The notes: generated from the sequence alone by a model not told the origin. 64,000 nt of DNA from Moorella sp. Hama-1 (GCF_023734095.1 NZ_AP024620.1:2290501-2354500), one strand, 5' to 3'; shown: positions 7,813-16,654, numbered from the stretch's first letter. A program made the numbers and translations.

Positions 7813-8335
7813 TTCTCTCATTATCGCCGACCCGCGTAACTGTACCGGGTGCAAGGCCTGTGAAGTCGCCTGCGCCATTGCCCATATGGAAAAACCGGTC
7901 CTCACCGCCGGGATGGTTACCGAGCCCCTGTATAGCCGGGTCTTTGTGGTTAAAAGCGGCAGTGCCTCCCTCTCCGTCCGTTGCCGCCACTGTGAAGACG
8001 CGCCCTGTGCCCGGGCCTGCCCGGTAGGGGCCATTACCCAGAAAAACAACGTGGTCCTGATTAACTCCGACAAGTGCATCGGCTGTAAAACCTGCGCCAT
8101 TGTTTGCCCCTTTGGCTCTATCGAGTTGGTCTACAGGGAAAAAGAGCACAAGGTGGTGGCCCATAAATGCGATCTCTGCGAAGGGCGGCCGGGGGGGCCG
8201 GCCTGTGTGGAGGCCTGTTCCTCCAAGGCTCTCTCCCTGCTGGACGGCAATTCCCTCCGCAGCCTGATTCAAAACCATCGCCTGGCCTCCGTCCAGGATT
8301 TGATGAACTGGGTTCACATCCACCAGTCTGCCTAA
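7799..8335 (+). CDS. HydN/HycB-like ferredoxin subunit with multiple [4Fe-4S] clusters
   Basis: A 178-residue electron-transfer protein. Cys-rich blocks appear in order: CTGCKACEVAC, CRHCEDAPCARAC, CIGCKTCAIVC, and CDLCEGRPGGPACVEAC, which together fit four cubane clusters in the HycB/HydN/DmsB pattern. No signal peptide or membrane segment is seen, so it should be cytoplasmic. It overlaps the catalytic subunit gene and has GAGGAGG before its ATG. It probably passes electrons between the H-cluster subunit and the NADH- or ferredoxin-binding subunits. HycB-type proteins also connect hydrogenase to formate dehydrogenase in hydrogen-dependent CO2 reductases, but no formate dehydrogenase catalytic gene lies beside it. 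Confidence 0.88.
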   Translation: MIVFNSLIIADPRNCTGCKACEVACAIAHMEKPVLTAGMVTEPLYSRVFVVKSGSASLSVRCRHCEDAPCARACPVGAITQKNNVVLINSDKCIGCKTCAIVCPFGSIELVYREKEHKVVAHKCDLCEGRPGGPACVEACSSKALSLLDGNSLRSLIQNHRLASVQDLMNWVHIHQSA

Positions 8336-8356
8336 CGGAGAAAGAAGGAGGGCTCC

Positions 8357-8758
8357 ATGATAGCTACCACTGCTTTGATCCTCGATCCAGAAAAGTGTAT
8401 CCGTTGCGAAATATGCACCCGCCTGTGCTGGACCGGGGCCCTGCAGGGCGAGAATGACGGCGCGGCCCTTATCCTGCGCTTTCTACCCGAACTCTGCCCG
8501 AAGGAATGCCGTATCTGCATCGATAAATGCCCCGTCTGGGCCTTAAGCCGGGGACCCGGACGGCAAAAGGAAGAGTGGTATTTAAAATATCCCCGCTGCC
8601 GGATTTGTGGCCGTCCCAGCCTGCCCTATCTTCCCCTGGTAGGAGAGGCCAACACCCCCGGCATGGCCGAACCTTTATGCCCTACCTGCCGGCGCGAGCT
8701 GGGCGCGCAAAAGCTGGAGGAAACGGTCCAGGGAAAGATTCGGCCCGCCGAGCTGTGA
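8357..8758 (+). CDS. Ferredoxin-like protein with C-terminal zinc-ribbon-like Cys pairs
   Basis: A 133-residue protein. The N-terminal half has CIRCEICTRLC followed by CPKECRICIDKCP, which is consistent with one or two Fe-S clusters, although the spacing in the second set is irregular. The C-terminal half has CRICGRP and CPTCRREL, two CxxC pairs that could bind zinc or another cluster. It sits between the HycB-like and NuoE-like genes with GAAGGAGG upstream. I do not recognise a named family. It is probably an accessory electron-transfer or assembly subunit specific to this operon type. Confidence 0.75.
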   Translation: MIATTALILDPEKCIRCEICTRLCWTGALQGENDGAALILRFLPELCPKECRICIDKCPVWALSRGPGRQKEEWYLKYPRCRICGRPSLPYLPLVGEANTPGMAEPLCPTCRRELGAQKLEETVQGKIRPAEL

Positions 8759-8786
8759 TAGATGTCCGAGGAGGGTGGTACAACCG

Positions 8787-9239
8787 ATGCCAGCCGAGAC
8801 CATAAAGCAAATTGTGGCCCGCTACCGGGAAGAAAAGGGCGCCCTGATCCCCGTCCTGCAGGCAACCCAAGAAGCCCTTGGATACCTGCCCCCGGAGGCT
8901 TTAAAGGAGATTGCCGCCGCCATGGCCCTGCCCTTGAGCACCGTTTACAGCGTCGTGACCTTTTATGCCCAGTTCCACCTGCAGCCCCGCGGCCGGCATG
9001 TTATCCATGTCTGCCAGGGAACGGCCTGCCACATCCGCGGCGGCAACCATATCTTAAATAAAATCAAAGAGCTTTTACAAATCGATGCCGGGGAAACAAC
9101 GCCTGATCTGCGCTTTACCCTGGAGCCGGTGGCCTGCCTGGGAGCCTGTGCCCTGGCCCCGGTAATGAGTATCAGCGGGGATACCTATGGCCACTTAAAA
9201 CCCGATATGATCGCCGGCATCCTCGAAAAGTACCAGTAG
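8787..9239 (+). CDS. NuoE/HydC-like [2Fe-2S] subunit
   Basis: Thioredoxin-fold [2Fe-2S] protein of 150 residues, the small partner of the flavin subunit in NADH dehydrogenases and electron-bifurcating hydrogenases. The cluster ligands are the first pair in VCQGTACH and the second pair in CLGACALAP. The helical N-terminal segment with GYLPPEALKEIA is typical of NuoE. I place the start at the ATG at 8787, eight bases after GAGGGTGG; a GTG at 8775 is in frame but overlaps that site. It is followed within 11 bases by the NuoF-like gene. Confidence 0.93.
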   Translation: MPAETIKQIVARYREEKGALIPVLQATQEALGYLPPEALKEIAAAMALPLSTVYSVVTFYAQFHLQPRGRHVIHVCQGTACHIRGGNHILNKIKELLQIDAGETTPDLRFTLEPVACLGACALAPVMSISGDTYGHLKPDMIAGILEKYQ

Positions 9240-9250
9240 GAGGAGTTATC

Positions 9251-11029
9251 ATGCGCCGTATACTAGTCTGCGCCGGGACCGGGTGTGTCGCCTCCCACTC
9301 CCGCCAGGTTACCGCCCGGCTGAAGGCCGCCCTGCACGCGCACCACCTGGAAGACAAGTTCCAGGTGGATAATACAGGCTGCCATGGTTTCTGCGAGCAG
9401 GGGCCGCTGGTGATTATCGAGCCGGAGGAAATCCTCTACTGCCGGGTGCAGGAGGAAGACGTGGAAGCCATCGTCACCGAACACCTGGAGCAAGGTCGCC
9501 CCGTTGAACGTCTTCTCTATCAGGACCCGGTAACAAAGGAAAAAATAGCCACTTATAACCAAATCAATTTCTACCGGCAGCAGTCGCGTCACGTCCTGAA
9601 AAACTGCGGTCATATCAATCCGGAAAATATCGACGCCTACCTGGCCGTCGAGGGCTACCAGGGGTTACAAAAGGCCCTCGCCCTGCCCCGGGAAGAAGTC
9701 ATTAATATAATCAAGCAAGCGGGCTTGCGGGGGCGCGGCGGGGCCGGTTTCCCTACCGGACTGAAGTGGGAGTACACCTTTAAAGCCCCCGGCGACCGGA
9801 AGTATGTAGTCTGTAACGCCGATGAGGGCGACCCCGGCGCCTTTATGGACCGCAGCGTCCTGGAGGGCGACCCCCACGCCGTCCTCGAAGGCATGCTCAT
9901 CGCCGCCTACGCCATCGGCGCTCAGGAGGGGTATATCTACGTCCGGGCCGAGTATCCCCTGGCCGTACAGCGGTTGCGGATCGCCCTGGCCCAGGCCCGG
10001 GAAAGGGGTTTTTGCGGCGAGCATATCCTGGGGACGGATTTTAGCTGCGACCTTCACATCCGGGAAGGGGCCGGGGCCTTCGTCTGCGGGGAAGAAACGG
10101 CCCTCCTGGCTTCCATCCAGGGGGAGAGGGGTATGCCCCGGCCGCGGCCGCCCTTCCCCGCCCGGCAGGGCCTCTGGGGCCAGCCCACCAACATAAACAA
10201 CGTGGAAACCTATGCCAACGTGCCGTTGATCTTACGCCGGGGTGCCGGCTGGTATGCTTCCCTGGGTACGGCGAAAAGCAAAGGCACCAAAATCTTTGCC
10301 CTGACGGGGAAGGTCAAAAACACCGGCCTGGTGGAAGTCCCCATGGGCATTACCCTGCGGGAGATTATCTTTAACATCGGCGGCGGCATCCTGGAGGACC
10401 GGGGGTTCAAAGCGGTCCAGATCGGCGGTCCTTCCGGCGGGTGCTTGCCGGCCGAACACCTGGATCTCCCGGTGGACTACGATTCCCTCACTGCGGCCGG
10501 GGCCATGATGGGTTCCGGCGGCCTGGTGGTTATGGACGATAGCACCTGTATGGTTGAAGTAGCCCGTTTTTTCCTTAATTTTACCCAGGCGGAATCCTGC
10601 GGTAAATGTACCCCCTGCCGGGAGGGCATCCAGCAGATGCTGGCCATCCTCACCCGCATCACCCGGGGTCAGGGCCGAGAGGGCGACCTCGAGCAACTTG
10701 AGCAACTGGCCCGGGTGATCAAGGGTACGGCCCTTTGCGGCCTGGGGCAGACGGCGCCCAACCCGGTCCTGTCCACCCTGCGCTATTTCCGCGCCGAATA
10801 TGAAGCCCATATCCGGGACCACAGGTGCCCGGCGAAAAGCTGCCGGGATCTCCTTGCCTACCACATCGACCCGGAGAAATGCAACGGTTGCACCCGTTGC
10901 CGGCGCCGCTGCCCGGCGGGAGCCATCAGCGGCGAGGCTAAAAAACCCCATACCATTAACCTGGAACTGTGCGCCCGTTGCGGTACCTGCCTGGATCTAT
11001 GCCGCCCGAAAGCTATTTATGTTGAGTAG
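9251..11029 (+). CDS. NuoF/HydB-like flavin subunit, NAD(P)-binding
   Basis: Binds FMN and NAD(P)H and is the likely site of electron bifurcation in HydABC-type enzymes. Domains in order: an N-terminal [2Fe-2S] thioredoxin-like domain (CAGTGCVAS, then CHGFCEQGP); the nucleotide/FMN domain with GRGGAGFPTG at 161-170; the SLBB region; the [4Fe-4S] motif ESCGKCTPCREG at 448-459; and a C-terminal pair of ferredoxin clusters (CNGCTRCRRRC and CARCGTCLDLC). The 592-residue length and domain order match HydB of bifurcating hydrogenases. Its ATG has AGGAGGAG upstream. It should form a core with the NuoE-like and NuoG-like proteins encoded on either side. Confidence 0.94.
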   Translation: MRRILVCAGTGCVASHSRQVTARLKAALHAHHLEDKFQVDNTGCHGFCEQGPLVIIEPEEILYCRVQEEDVEAIVTEHLEQGRPVERLLYQDPVTKEKIATYNQINFYRQQSRHVLKNCGHINPENIDAYLAVEGYQGLQKALALPREEVINIIKQAGLRGRGGAGFPTGLKWEYTFKAPGDRKYVVCNADEGDPGAFMDRSVLEGDPHAVLEGMLIAAYAIGAQEGYIYVRAEYPLAVQRLRIALAQARERGFCGEHILGTDFSCDLHIREGAGAFVCGEETALLASIQGERGMPRPRPPFPARQGLWGQPTNINNVETYANVPLILRRGAGWYASLGTAKSKGTKIFALTGKVKNTGLVEVPMGITLREIIFNIGGGILEDRGFKAVQIGGPSGGCLPAEHLDLPVDYDSLTAAGAMMGSGGLVVMDDSTCMVEVARFFLNFTQAESCGKCTPCREGIQQMLAILTRITRGQGREGDLEQLEQLARVIKGTALCGLGQTAPNPVLSTLRYFRAEYEAHIRDHRCPAKSCRDLLAYHIDPEKCNGCTRCRRRCPAGAISGEAKKPHTINLELCARCGTCLDLCRPKAIYVE

Positions 11030-11043
11030 ATGGGGGTGAAAAA

Positions 11044-11967
11044 ATGCCAGGTGTTTCTTTAACCATCAATGATCAAAAAATCCGGGTGCCGGCCGGGACT
11101 ACCATCCTGGAGGCGGCCAAGGAATTAAATATCGCTATACCCACACTGTGTCACGATAAACGCCTTTCCCCCTTCGGCGCCTGTCGTCTCTGCGTAGTCG
11201 AAGTCCAGGGGAGGAAAAACCTGCCTGCCGCCTGTGTCACCCCGGCGGAAGAGGGCATGAACGTCCTGACGGAATCGCCGGCGGTAGTCGAAGCCCGGCG
11301 GACCATCATCGAACTCCTGTTGGCCAACCATCCCCTGGATTGCCTGACCTGCGAAAAAAGCGGCAACTGCCGCTTGCAGGACTATGCCTATCGCTACGGG
11401 GTCAAGAAAACGCCCTTCGAGGGAACGAGGGACCCGCTTCCCCTGGACGACAGCAACCCCTTTATCATCCGGGATCCCCACAAGTGCATCCTCTGCGGCA
11501 AGTGCGTACGGGCCTGCCAGGAGATTCGCGGCCAGGCCGTCCTCGGCTTTGCCTTCCGGGGCCCGGCCACCAGGATTGTTCCACCCCTGGATACATCCCT
11601 GGGGGAATCCGATTGCGTCTTTTGCCAGAACTGTGTGGCCGTCTGTCCCACCGGCGCCCTGCGGGACAAATACCTGGCCGGCAAGGGCCGCTGGTGGGAA
11701 TTCCAACCGGAATCCGTCACCTGTCCCTTCTGCGCCAATGGCTGCCACTTTTACCTCTTGAGGAAGGGGGGCAAAGTGGTGGCGGTGGCTGCCGGCGGCG
11801 CGGCACCAGGCCGGCCCATGTGCCTGCGCGGCCGCCTGGCCCTGACCCTCATTTTCTGCGAGGAACCGCCCCAGCCCCAGATTAAGACGGAAAAAGGCTT
11901 TGCGGCCGTCAGCTGGACTGAGGCCCTGGGTCTGGAAGAGCTGGCCGGAAAACTCTGGCCCAAATAA
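11044..11967 (+). CDS. NuoG-like Fe-S subunit ending after a formate-dehydrogenase-type [4Fe-4S] domain
   Basis: A 307-residue electron-wire protein. It begins with a [2Fe-2S] plant-ferredoxin domain (CHDKRLSPFGACRLC), followed by the His/Cys-ligated cluster region (HPLDCLTCEKSGNC), then two ferredoxin clusters (CILCGKCVRAC and CVFCQNCVAVC). It ends with CPFCANGCHFYL...GRPMCLRGR, the N-terminal [4Fe-4S] domain of molybdopterin oxidoreductases. The molybdopterin catalytic domain that normally follows in NuoG/FdhA is missing; translation stops within about 30 residues of the expected domain start. It supplies the module that usual HydA carries at its N-terminus. It ends 13 bases from the convergent regulator with no terminator between them. 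Confidence 0.88.
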   Translation: MPGVSLTINDQKIRVPAGTTILEAAKELNIAIPTLCHDKRLSPFGACRLCVVEVQGRKNLPAACVTPAEEGMNVLTESPAVVEARRTIIELLLANHPLDCLTCEKSGNCRLQDYAYRYGVKKTPFEGTRDPLPLDDSNPFIIRDPHKCILCGKCVRACQEIRGQAVLGFAFRGPATRIVPPLDTSLGESDCVFCQNCVAVCPTGALRDKYLAGKGRWWEFQPESVTCPFCANGCHFYLLRKGGKVVAVAAGGAAPGRPMCLRGRLALTLIFCEEPPQPQIKTEKGFAAVSWTEALGLEELAGKLWPK

Positions 11968-11980
11968 TTCACTGCCGGGA

Positions 11981-14239
11981 TTATTGATGCTCCAACCCGT
12001 ACTTTTTGATTTTGCGCACTACCGTCGACTGGTTTACCCCCAGCTTTTCGGCCACCTGGTAGGTGCTCCTGTACTTCTCCAGGGCCTTCAACAGCAACTG
12101 TTTTTCAACCTCTTCAACGGCCTCTTTCATGGGCATAATGTCTTTTACCAGCATATGCGTGCTGCGTCGCGCCTGGTCGTCGCGGAGGTAATAGGGTAAA
12201 TGCTCGGGGAGGATCTCCGTCCCTTCTACCAGGACGAAAAGCTGCTCGATGACGTTATGGAGCTCCCTTACATTGCCGGGCCAGGGATAGGCCAGGAGAT
12301 ACATCCTGGCCCGGCGGCTGATCTTTTTTTCTTGATTGTAACGCTGGTTCAGCCGGGCCATAAAGTGGTCGATGAGGGCTTCGATATCTTCCGGCCGTTC
12401 CCGCAAAGGGGGAATGGTCAGGGGGATTACATTCAGGCGGTAATACAGATCCTCCCGGAAGGTCCCCTCCTTGACCATCTGCAAAAGGTTTTTATTGGTC
12501 GCCGAGATAATGCGAATATTGAGCTGGATCTCCTTGATCCCCCCCACCCGTACCAGGCGCTGCTCCTGTAAGACCTGCAGGAGCTTAACCTGAAGTTTTA
12601 AGGGGAGTTCAGCGATCTCGTCCAGGAATACCGTACCCCCGTTGCCCAGCTCCAGCTGGCCCATCTTCCCCTCCCGGTTGGCCCCGGTAAAGGCCCCCCG
12701 CTCGTAGCCGAAAAGCTCGGATTCCAGCAGATTTTCCGGAATAGCGCCGCAGTTAATTTTCACAAACGGCCCCTTACCGCGCTCGCTTAAGGTATGGATC
12801 AGGCGGGCGACCACCTCCTTACCGACACCCGATTCCCCCAGGATCAACACTGTGGAATCCACCCTGGCTACCCGTTCCGCCAGGTAGAGGACCCTTAACA
12901 TCCGCGGACTTTCAATGATAATGTTTCTCGCTTTCAGCAAGTCCATGACCCCGGAGCTGGGCCTGTCGCCGGGGCTTTTATAAAAACTGACGATATGCAT
13001 CAGGTTGCTGGTCGCCCGCGACAACAGGTCGCTCTTCTGTTCCAGGAGATAGGGCAGGCACATATCGATCTCCGCCAAGCCTTGGTAAACGGCTATGGCT
13101 TTCTCCCGGCAGGAGTGATAGCCGCAGGCGCCACAGTTAAGTTCATCGGCCGGCGTGAATTTGTTGGTCAACCGCAATATACGTTGAATATCTTCCTCCC
13201 GGGGGAAGGGCAGGGGCGATTGTTTATTGTGAAAGCTCCGCGCCAGGTCGGGGGCGGGTATTTCCGGTTCGCGCGTCTCTTGATAGCTGCGGTAGTAGGC
13301 GGCTACCAGTTCCTTTCTCTTTACCTGGTTGACCTCGACGCCCATCCCGGGCCCCATGATGCAGCCGTCGCAAAAAAGGGCGTCAATTAAGCGGGGCCGG
13401 ATCTCCCCCCGCGCCAGGCCCTCCAGGGCCGCCAGCACAGCTTCTTTCCCTTCCACCAGCAAGAGATCCTGGTTGGCAATATCCAGGGCCGTACCCATGC
13501 TCCGGCTGAGTCCCCCGGGCAGGGGAAAAAGGCGGCTGACTGCCACCGGCGGGCTGTCCAGGGCTGCCGCAACCCCGGGATGCTCCAGATGCTCAACTGC
13601 AAGTAACTCCTTAATTTCCGCAAATGTCAGTACATAGTCTACAGCGCCGGCTACCTCCGCAGCCAGGATCTCTTCTTTTTTGGCGATACAGGGGCCGATA
13701 AAGACCACCTTAACGGGACCCAGGTGTTGCTTGAGGAGCCTTCCCAGGGCTATGGAAGGAGAGACTACCGGTAACAGGTAAGGAGTGAGGGACGGGAAGT
13801 GCCTCTCGACCAGATTGACCACTGCATAGCAGGCCGTGCTGATGGCGGGAGTCTTCCTCTGTTTTAACACCCTTTGATACTCCCTGGCTACCAGGAGGGC
13901 CCCCACGGCCACCTCCCATACCCGGGTAAAACCCAGTTTCTTCAGGGCACCGGCCACCTGGCCGGTGGTCCAACCAGGAAAGGCCGCCGGAAAGGATGGC
14001 GCCAGGCAGGCTACCATTTCTTCGTGCTCCTTCAAGGCCGCCAGGACGGCCGCCTGGCTGTCGGCCACCTGTTTGGCCCCCTGGGAGCAAAAAGCCAGGC
14101 ACATGCCGCAACTGATGCAGCGTTCGGCGATGACCTCCGCCTGGCCCTGGTTTATTCTGATGGCCTTCACCGGGCAATTGCGCACACAGGAATAACACTG
14201 GCGGCACCTGCCGGTGGCAGTGTTCACGATCCCACCCAT
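11981..14239 (-). CDS. Sigma-54-dependent activator with a degenerate [FeFe]-hydrogenase sensor domain
   Basis: A 752-residue enhancer-binding protein. Domains in order: two ferredoxin clusters (residues 12-52), a hydrogenase H-domain fold (about 65-330), a further Cys cluster CGACGYHSC...C (369-394), the AAA+ sigma-54 domain with GESGVGKE (468-475) and GAFTGA (515-520), and a Fis-type helix-turn-helix at the end. In the H-domain the first motif reads STACYA (134-139) instead of TSCCP, the second is GPCIAKKEE (182-190), the third [10 protein letters not shown] (290-299). Catalysis is therefore unlikely, but a redox or H2 sensing role is plausible. ATG 14239 has GGGAGG seven bases upstream. 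A weak sigma-A promoter (TTGTTT, 17 bases, TAAACT) lies at 14288-14316. Confidence 0.93.
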   Translation of the reverse strand: MGGIVNTATGRCRQCYSCVRNCPVKAIRINQGQAEVIAERCISCGMCLAFCSQGAKQVADSQAAVLAALKEHEEMVACLAPSFPAAFPGWTTGQVAGALKKLGFTRVWEVAVGALLVAREYQRVLKQRKTPAISTACYAVVNLVERHFPSLTPYLLPVVSPSIALGRLLKQHLGPVKVVFIGPCIAKKEEILAAEVAGAVDYVLTFAEIKELLAVEHLEHPGVAAALDSPPVAVSRLFPLPGGLSRSMGTALDIANQDLLLVEGKEAVLAALEGLARGEIRPRLIDALFCDGCIMGPGMGVEVNQVKRKELVAAYYRSYQETREPEIPAPDLARSFHNKQSPLPFPREEDIQRILRLTNKFTPADELNCGACGYHSCREKAIAVYQGLAEIDMCLPYLLEQKSDLLSRATSNLMHIVSFYKSPGDRPSSGVMDLLKARNIIIESPRMLRVLYLAERVARVDSTVLILGESGVGKEVVARLIHTLSERGKGPFVKINCGAIPENLLESELFGYERGAFTGANREGKMGQLELGNGGTVFLDEIAELPLKLQVKLLQVLQEQRLVRVGGIKEIQLNIRIISATNKNLLQMVKEGTFREDLYYRLNVIPLTIPPLRERPEDIEALIDHFMARLNQRYNQEKKISRRARMYLLAYPWPGNVRELHNVIEQLFVLVEGTEILPEHLPYYLRDDQARRSTHMLVKDIMPMKEAVEEVEKQLLLKALEKYRSTYQVAEKLGVNQSTVVRKIKKYGLEHQ

Positions 14240-14555
14240 TTTTCTGCCTCCCGAGCCTGACACCAGGATATTAGGTACTACCTCACTAGTTTAACCTTTT
14301 TCCCAAAGAAAAACAACCTTCATAATTCTGCCTGCTAATGGCAATAGCCGCCCCGGCATAAGTACCAAAAGGCCGCCCGGGCATTCATGCCGGGAGGCCT
14401 TCTGAGTCATAACCGCTACTATGATTTTAACTATCTGGGACGTTTCCCGTCACGGCGGGTGGCCTTCTTGCTGCAGCCAGTGATGATTTTAGCGCCGTGG
14501 CCAGGCACTCCGGGTTACGCCAGGTGGTTTTATCTTCGTAACGGCAGGATAAATG
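14240..14555. other. Intergenic region between the regulator and a ferredoxin gene
   Basis: Apart from the regulator's probable promoter (14288-14316) and a hairpin at 14369-14401, I see no gene. The stretch 14402-14555 has no open frame with a ribosome binding site on either strand. Confidence 0.5.
14369..14401 (-). terminator. Probable terminator for the ferredoxin gene at 14556
   Basis: AAGGCC (14369-14374) pairs with GGCCTT (14396-14401), with an inner CCGGGCAT/ATGCCGG stem. On the minus strand the stem is followed by TTTT, so it fits termination of leftward transcripts. Confidence 0.5.
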
Positions 14556-14930
14556 TTAGCCGTGGATCAGTACCGGCAGGCAATGGGTGCAGACCCAGGT
14601 GCTTTCACCCCGGTGGCGGGCAAAAAGGAGCACGGCCTCCCCTTCACCGGCGCCGCAACGGGCGCAGCGGGGAGCTTCACCCTGACTCCTTTTGGCGGCC
14701 AGGTTGGCCTCGGCAGCCACGGGATCGAAGGCCGGTGCTTCCCGTTCCTCAATGGTCAAGGCGCCGGTGGGGCAGACGTTCAAGCAAACCCCGGCGCCGT
14801 CGCACAGCTCCTCCCGCAGGACCCGGGCCTTACCGTTTACCAGCTCAATAGCCCCTTCAGCACAGGGGGTGACGCACAGGCCGCAGCCGGTGCACTTTTC
14901 GTCGTCAATGCGGACAATCTTGCGCTTCAT
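14556..14930 (-). CDS. Two-cluster ferredoxin with C-terminal CxxC pairs
   Basis: A 124-residue protein. The N-terminal 2x[4Fe-4S] ferredoxin has CTGCGLCVTPC and CDGAGVCLNVCP; in the second set the usual second Cys is replaced (CDGAGVC), as in several clostridial hydrogenase-linked ferredoxins. The C-terminus has CARCG and CTHCLP, likely another metal site. The protein resembles the ferredoxin-type partners seen next to hydrogenase sensors. It sits upstream of the hydrogenase regulator on the same strand but is separated from it by about 300 bases and a hairpin. The start at 14930 uses GGAAGGTGG five bases upstream. Confidence 0.82.
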   Translation of the reverse strand: MKRKIVRIDDEKCTGCGLCVTPCAEGAIELVNGKARVLREELCDGAGVCLNVCPTGALTIEEREAPAFDPVAAEANLAAKRSQGEAPRCARCGAGEGEAVLLFARHRGESTWVCTHCLPVLIHG

Positions 14931-15046
14931 AACAACCACCTTCCGGTCTCAATCTTTTTAACCAGCCGTTCCTTTATTATTCTATCACCCTGGCCGGAAG
15001 ATAGTTGTGATACCTTTTTTAAAACCGTTGTGATCCTCATCACTAA

Positions 15047-15682
15047 TTACGCGGGTTCAATACCCGCTTCCCGGCAGTAACCGCGCAGGACACAGTCCTC
15101 GCAGCGGGGGTGGCGCGCCCGACAGACCTCCCGGCCGTGGTGGATTAGCAGGTGGTGGGCTTCGCCCCGGCTGCCCGGGGGCAGGACGGCTGTGAGCTGC
15201 CTTTCCGTTTCGCGCACATCATTAGCCCGGGCCAGACCCAGGCGGTTGGCTACCCGGAAGACATGGGTATCTACGGCGATGACGTCCCGGCCGAAAGCAT
15301 TGCTCAAGACCACATTGGCCACCTTCCGCCCCACCCCCGGCAGGCGTAAAAGATCCTCCAGATTATCCGGAACCCGGCCGCTATAATCTCTAACCATGGT
15401 ACGGCCGGCTTCTATCAAATGAGCGGCTTTCATCCGGTAGAGGCCCAGGCTTTTAATACAGGCCGCTACCTCTTCGGGGTCGGCCGTCGCTAAGGCCGCC
15501 GGGTCGGGATAGCGCGGGAAAAGGACCGTGGTTACCCGGTTTACCTGATCGTCGGTAGTCTGGGCCGAAAGAATGGCCGCCACCAGGAGTTCGAAGGGGT
15601 TGCGGTAATGCAGGCGGGAACGCGCCCCGGGATAAGCGGCCCGCAAAGCCTGCAAAATTGCTTCCACCCTGTCCCTTTGCAT
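15047..15682 (-). CDS. nth: Endonuclease III
   Basis: Bifunctional DNA glycosylase/AP lyase that removes oxidised pyrimidines. The 211-residue length is exactly that of the family. The helix-hairpin-helix LPGVGRKVANVVL carries the catalytic Lys, and the catalytic Asp lies in VDTHVFRV. The C-terminal [4Fe-4S] loop has the correct C-x6-C-x2-C-x5-C spacing (CRARHPRCEDCVLRGYC). The ATG at 15682 follows GGGGTGG; upstream in-frame codons overlap the divergent thiamine-binding-like gene and are unlikely to be translated. The gene is divergent from that gene with about 70 bases between starts. Confidence 0.96.
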   Translation of the reverse strand: MQRDRVEAILQALRAAYPGARSRLHYRNPFELLVAAILSAQTTDDQVNRVTTVLFPRYPDPAALATADPEEVAACIKSLGLYRMKAAHLIEAGRTMVRDYSGRVPDNLEDLLRLPGVGRKVANVVLSNAFGRDVIAVDTHVFRVANRLGLARANDVRETERQLTAVLPPGSRGEAHHLLIHHGREVCRARHPRCEDCVLRGYCREAGIEPA

Positions 15683-15751
15683 AACTTCCACCCCCGGTAC
15701 AAACAATAAAACAGTAGGCTTTGTTTTCAAAAGAAGGAGGTATCGAATCCT

Positions 15752-16000
15752 ATGCTCAGTGCCGAGGTAAGTCTTTATCCCCAGAAAACCACCCGGGCCA
15801 GTGAGATTATCAATGAATCCCTGCAATCCCTGGCCCAGCAGGGAGTTAACTACCAGGTCGGACCCATCAGCACCGAGATTCACGGTTCCGAGGAACAGGT
15901 CTGGTCCGGTATCCGCTCCCTATTCAACAAGGCCAGTTCCGCCGGGGAAGTCAACATGGTAGTGACCTTTTCCAATTCAGCTCATAAAGACCAAAAATAG
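15752..16000 (+). CDS. MTH1187/YkoF-type thiamine-binding-like protein
   Basis: An 82-residue ferredoxin-like-fold protein of the UPF0045 family. The pattern VSLYP, the middle VGPISTEIHG and VWSGIRSLF near the C-terminus match the family, whose members form tetramers and in some cases bind thiamine or hydroxymethylpyrimidine. The ATG follows AGAAGGAGG with a rather long spacer. No thiamine gene is adjacent, so its ligand here is unknown. A terminator follows directly, so it appears to be a single-gene transcript. Confidence 0.85.
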   Translation: MLSAEVSLYPQKTTRASEIINESLQSLAQQGVNYQVGPISTEIHGSEEQVWSGIRSLFNKASSAGEVNMVVTFSNSAHKDQK

Positions 16001-16025
16001 CCGCTGGTAGCGTTTCTCACCTCCA

Positions 16026-16072
16026 GCCATGGGAAATCCTCCACATACCTATTTCCCACGGCTACTTTTTTT
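16026..16072 (+). terminator. Terminator after the thiamine-binding-like gene
   Basis: GCCATGGGAAAT (16026-16037) pairs with ATTTCCCACGGC (16051-16062), with one mismatch, and is followed by TACTTTTTTT. Confidence 0.8.
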
Positions 16073-16145
16073 GCTTCACATAACTATATTATCGTGCTAT
16101 CATGTACAAGATCAAACTATACCATTTGTGAAAGGAATGACCAGT

Positions 16146-16592
16146 ATGGCTAAAACTACTTTCACCGCCACTGTAAAGTGGAGCGGCGAGGGCCTGTACT
16201 GCCAGGGCCAGGCCCGGGGCTTCCAGATAGCCGTCGACGAGCCCCCGGATCTGGGTGGCAGCGATAAGGCCATGAACCCGGTGGAACTCCTCCTCTGCTC
16301 CCTGGGGGGCTGCATGTCCATCTGCGCCGCCGCCTTCGCCCCGGCCTGTCACGTGGAACTCAAGGACTTCCGGGTCGAGCTGGAAGGTGACCTGGACCCC
16401 GACGGTTTCCTGGGTAAAAACCGCGATGTCCGCAAGGGATACCAGCAGATCCGCTACCGCATCCATATCGACTCCCCTTCGCCGGAACGTAATATTAAAC
16501 GCCTGCTGGAGATGATCGAAGAGCGTTGCCCGGTATCGGATACCCTGAAGGGCGTCGAGGTAGTGCGGCAGGTTATCGGCGACGACAAGTAA
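16146..16592 (+). CDS. OsmC family protein
   Basis: A 148-residue peroxide-reducing or redox-related protein of the OsmC/Ohr superfamily. The two redox Cys positions are present, one in LCSLGGCMSICAA and one in ERCPVSDTL. The first block has an additional Cys typical of the YhfA-like subgroup rather than Ohr. I use the ATG at 16146, nine bases after AAAGGA; an ATG at 16137 is in frame but overlaps the ribosome binding site. It is a single gene bounded by terminators on both sides. Confidence 0.9.
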   Translation: MAKTTFTATVKWSGEGLYCQGQARGFQIAVDEPPDLGGSDKAMNPVELLLCSLGGCMSICAAAFAPACHVELKDFRVELEGDLDPDGFLGKNRDVRKGYQQIRYRIHIDSPSPERNIKRLLEMIEERCPVSDTLKGVEVVRQVIGDDK

Positions 16593-16600
16593 AGCAGCTA

Positions 16601-16628
16601 AAAAGCCGGCCTAGACGCCGGCTTTTCT
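16601..16628. terminator. Bidirectional terminator between the OsmC gene and pckA
   Basis: AAAAGCCGGC (16601-16610) pairs with GCCGGCTTTT (16617-16626) around a six-base loop. Both strands end in a T run, so it can serve both convergent genes. Confidence 0.88.
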
Positions 16629-16654
16629 GCTGCCCACAAATCCCTTTAATCTAC

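Noticed and set aside
11968-11980. Terminator between the convergent hydrogenase operon and regulator
   Set aside because: Only 13 bases separate the stop codons and they form no hairpin.
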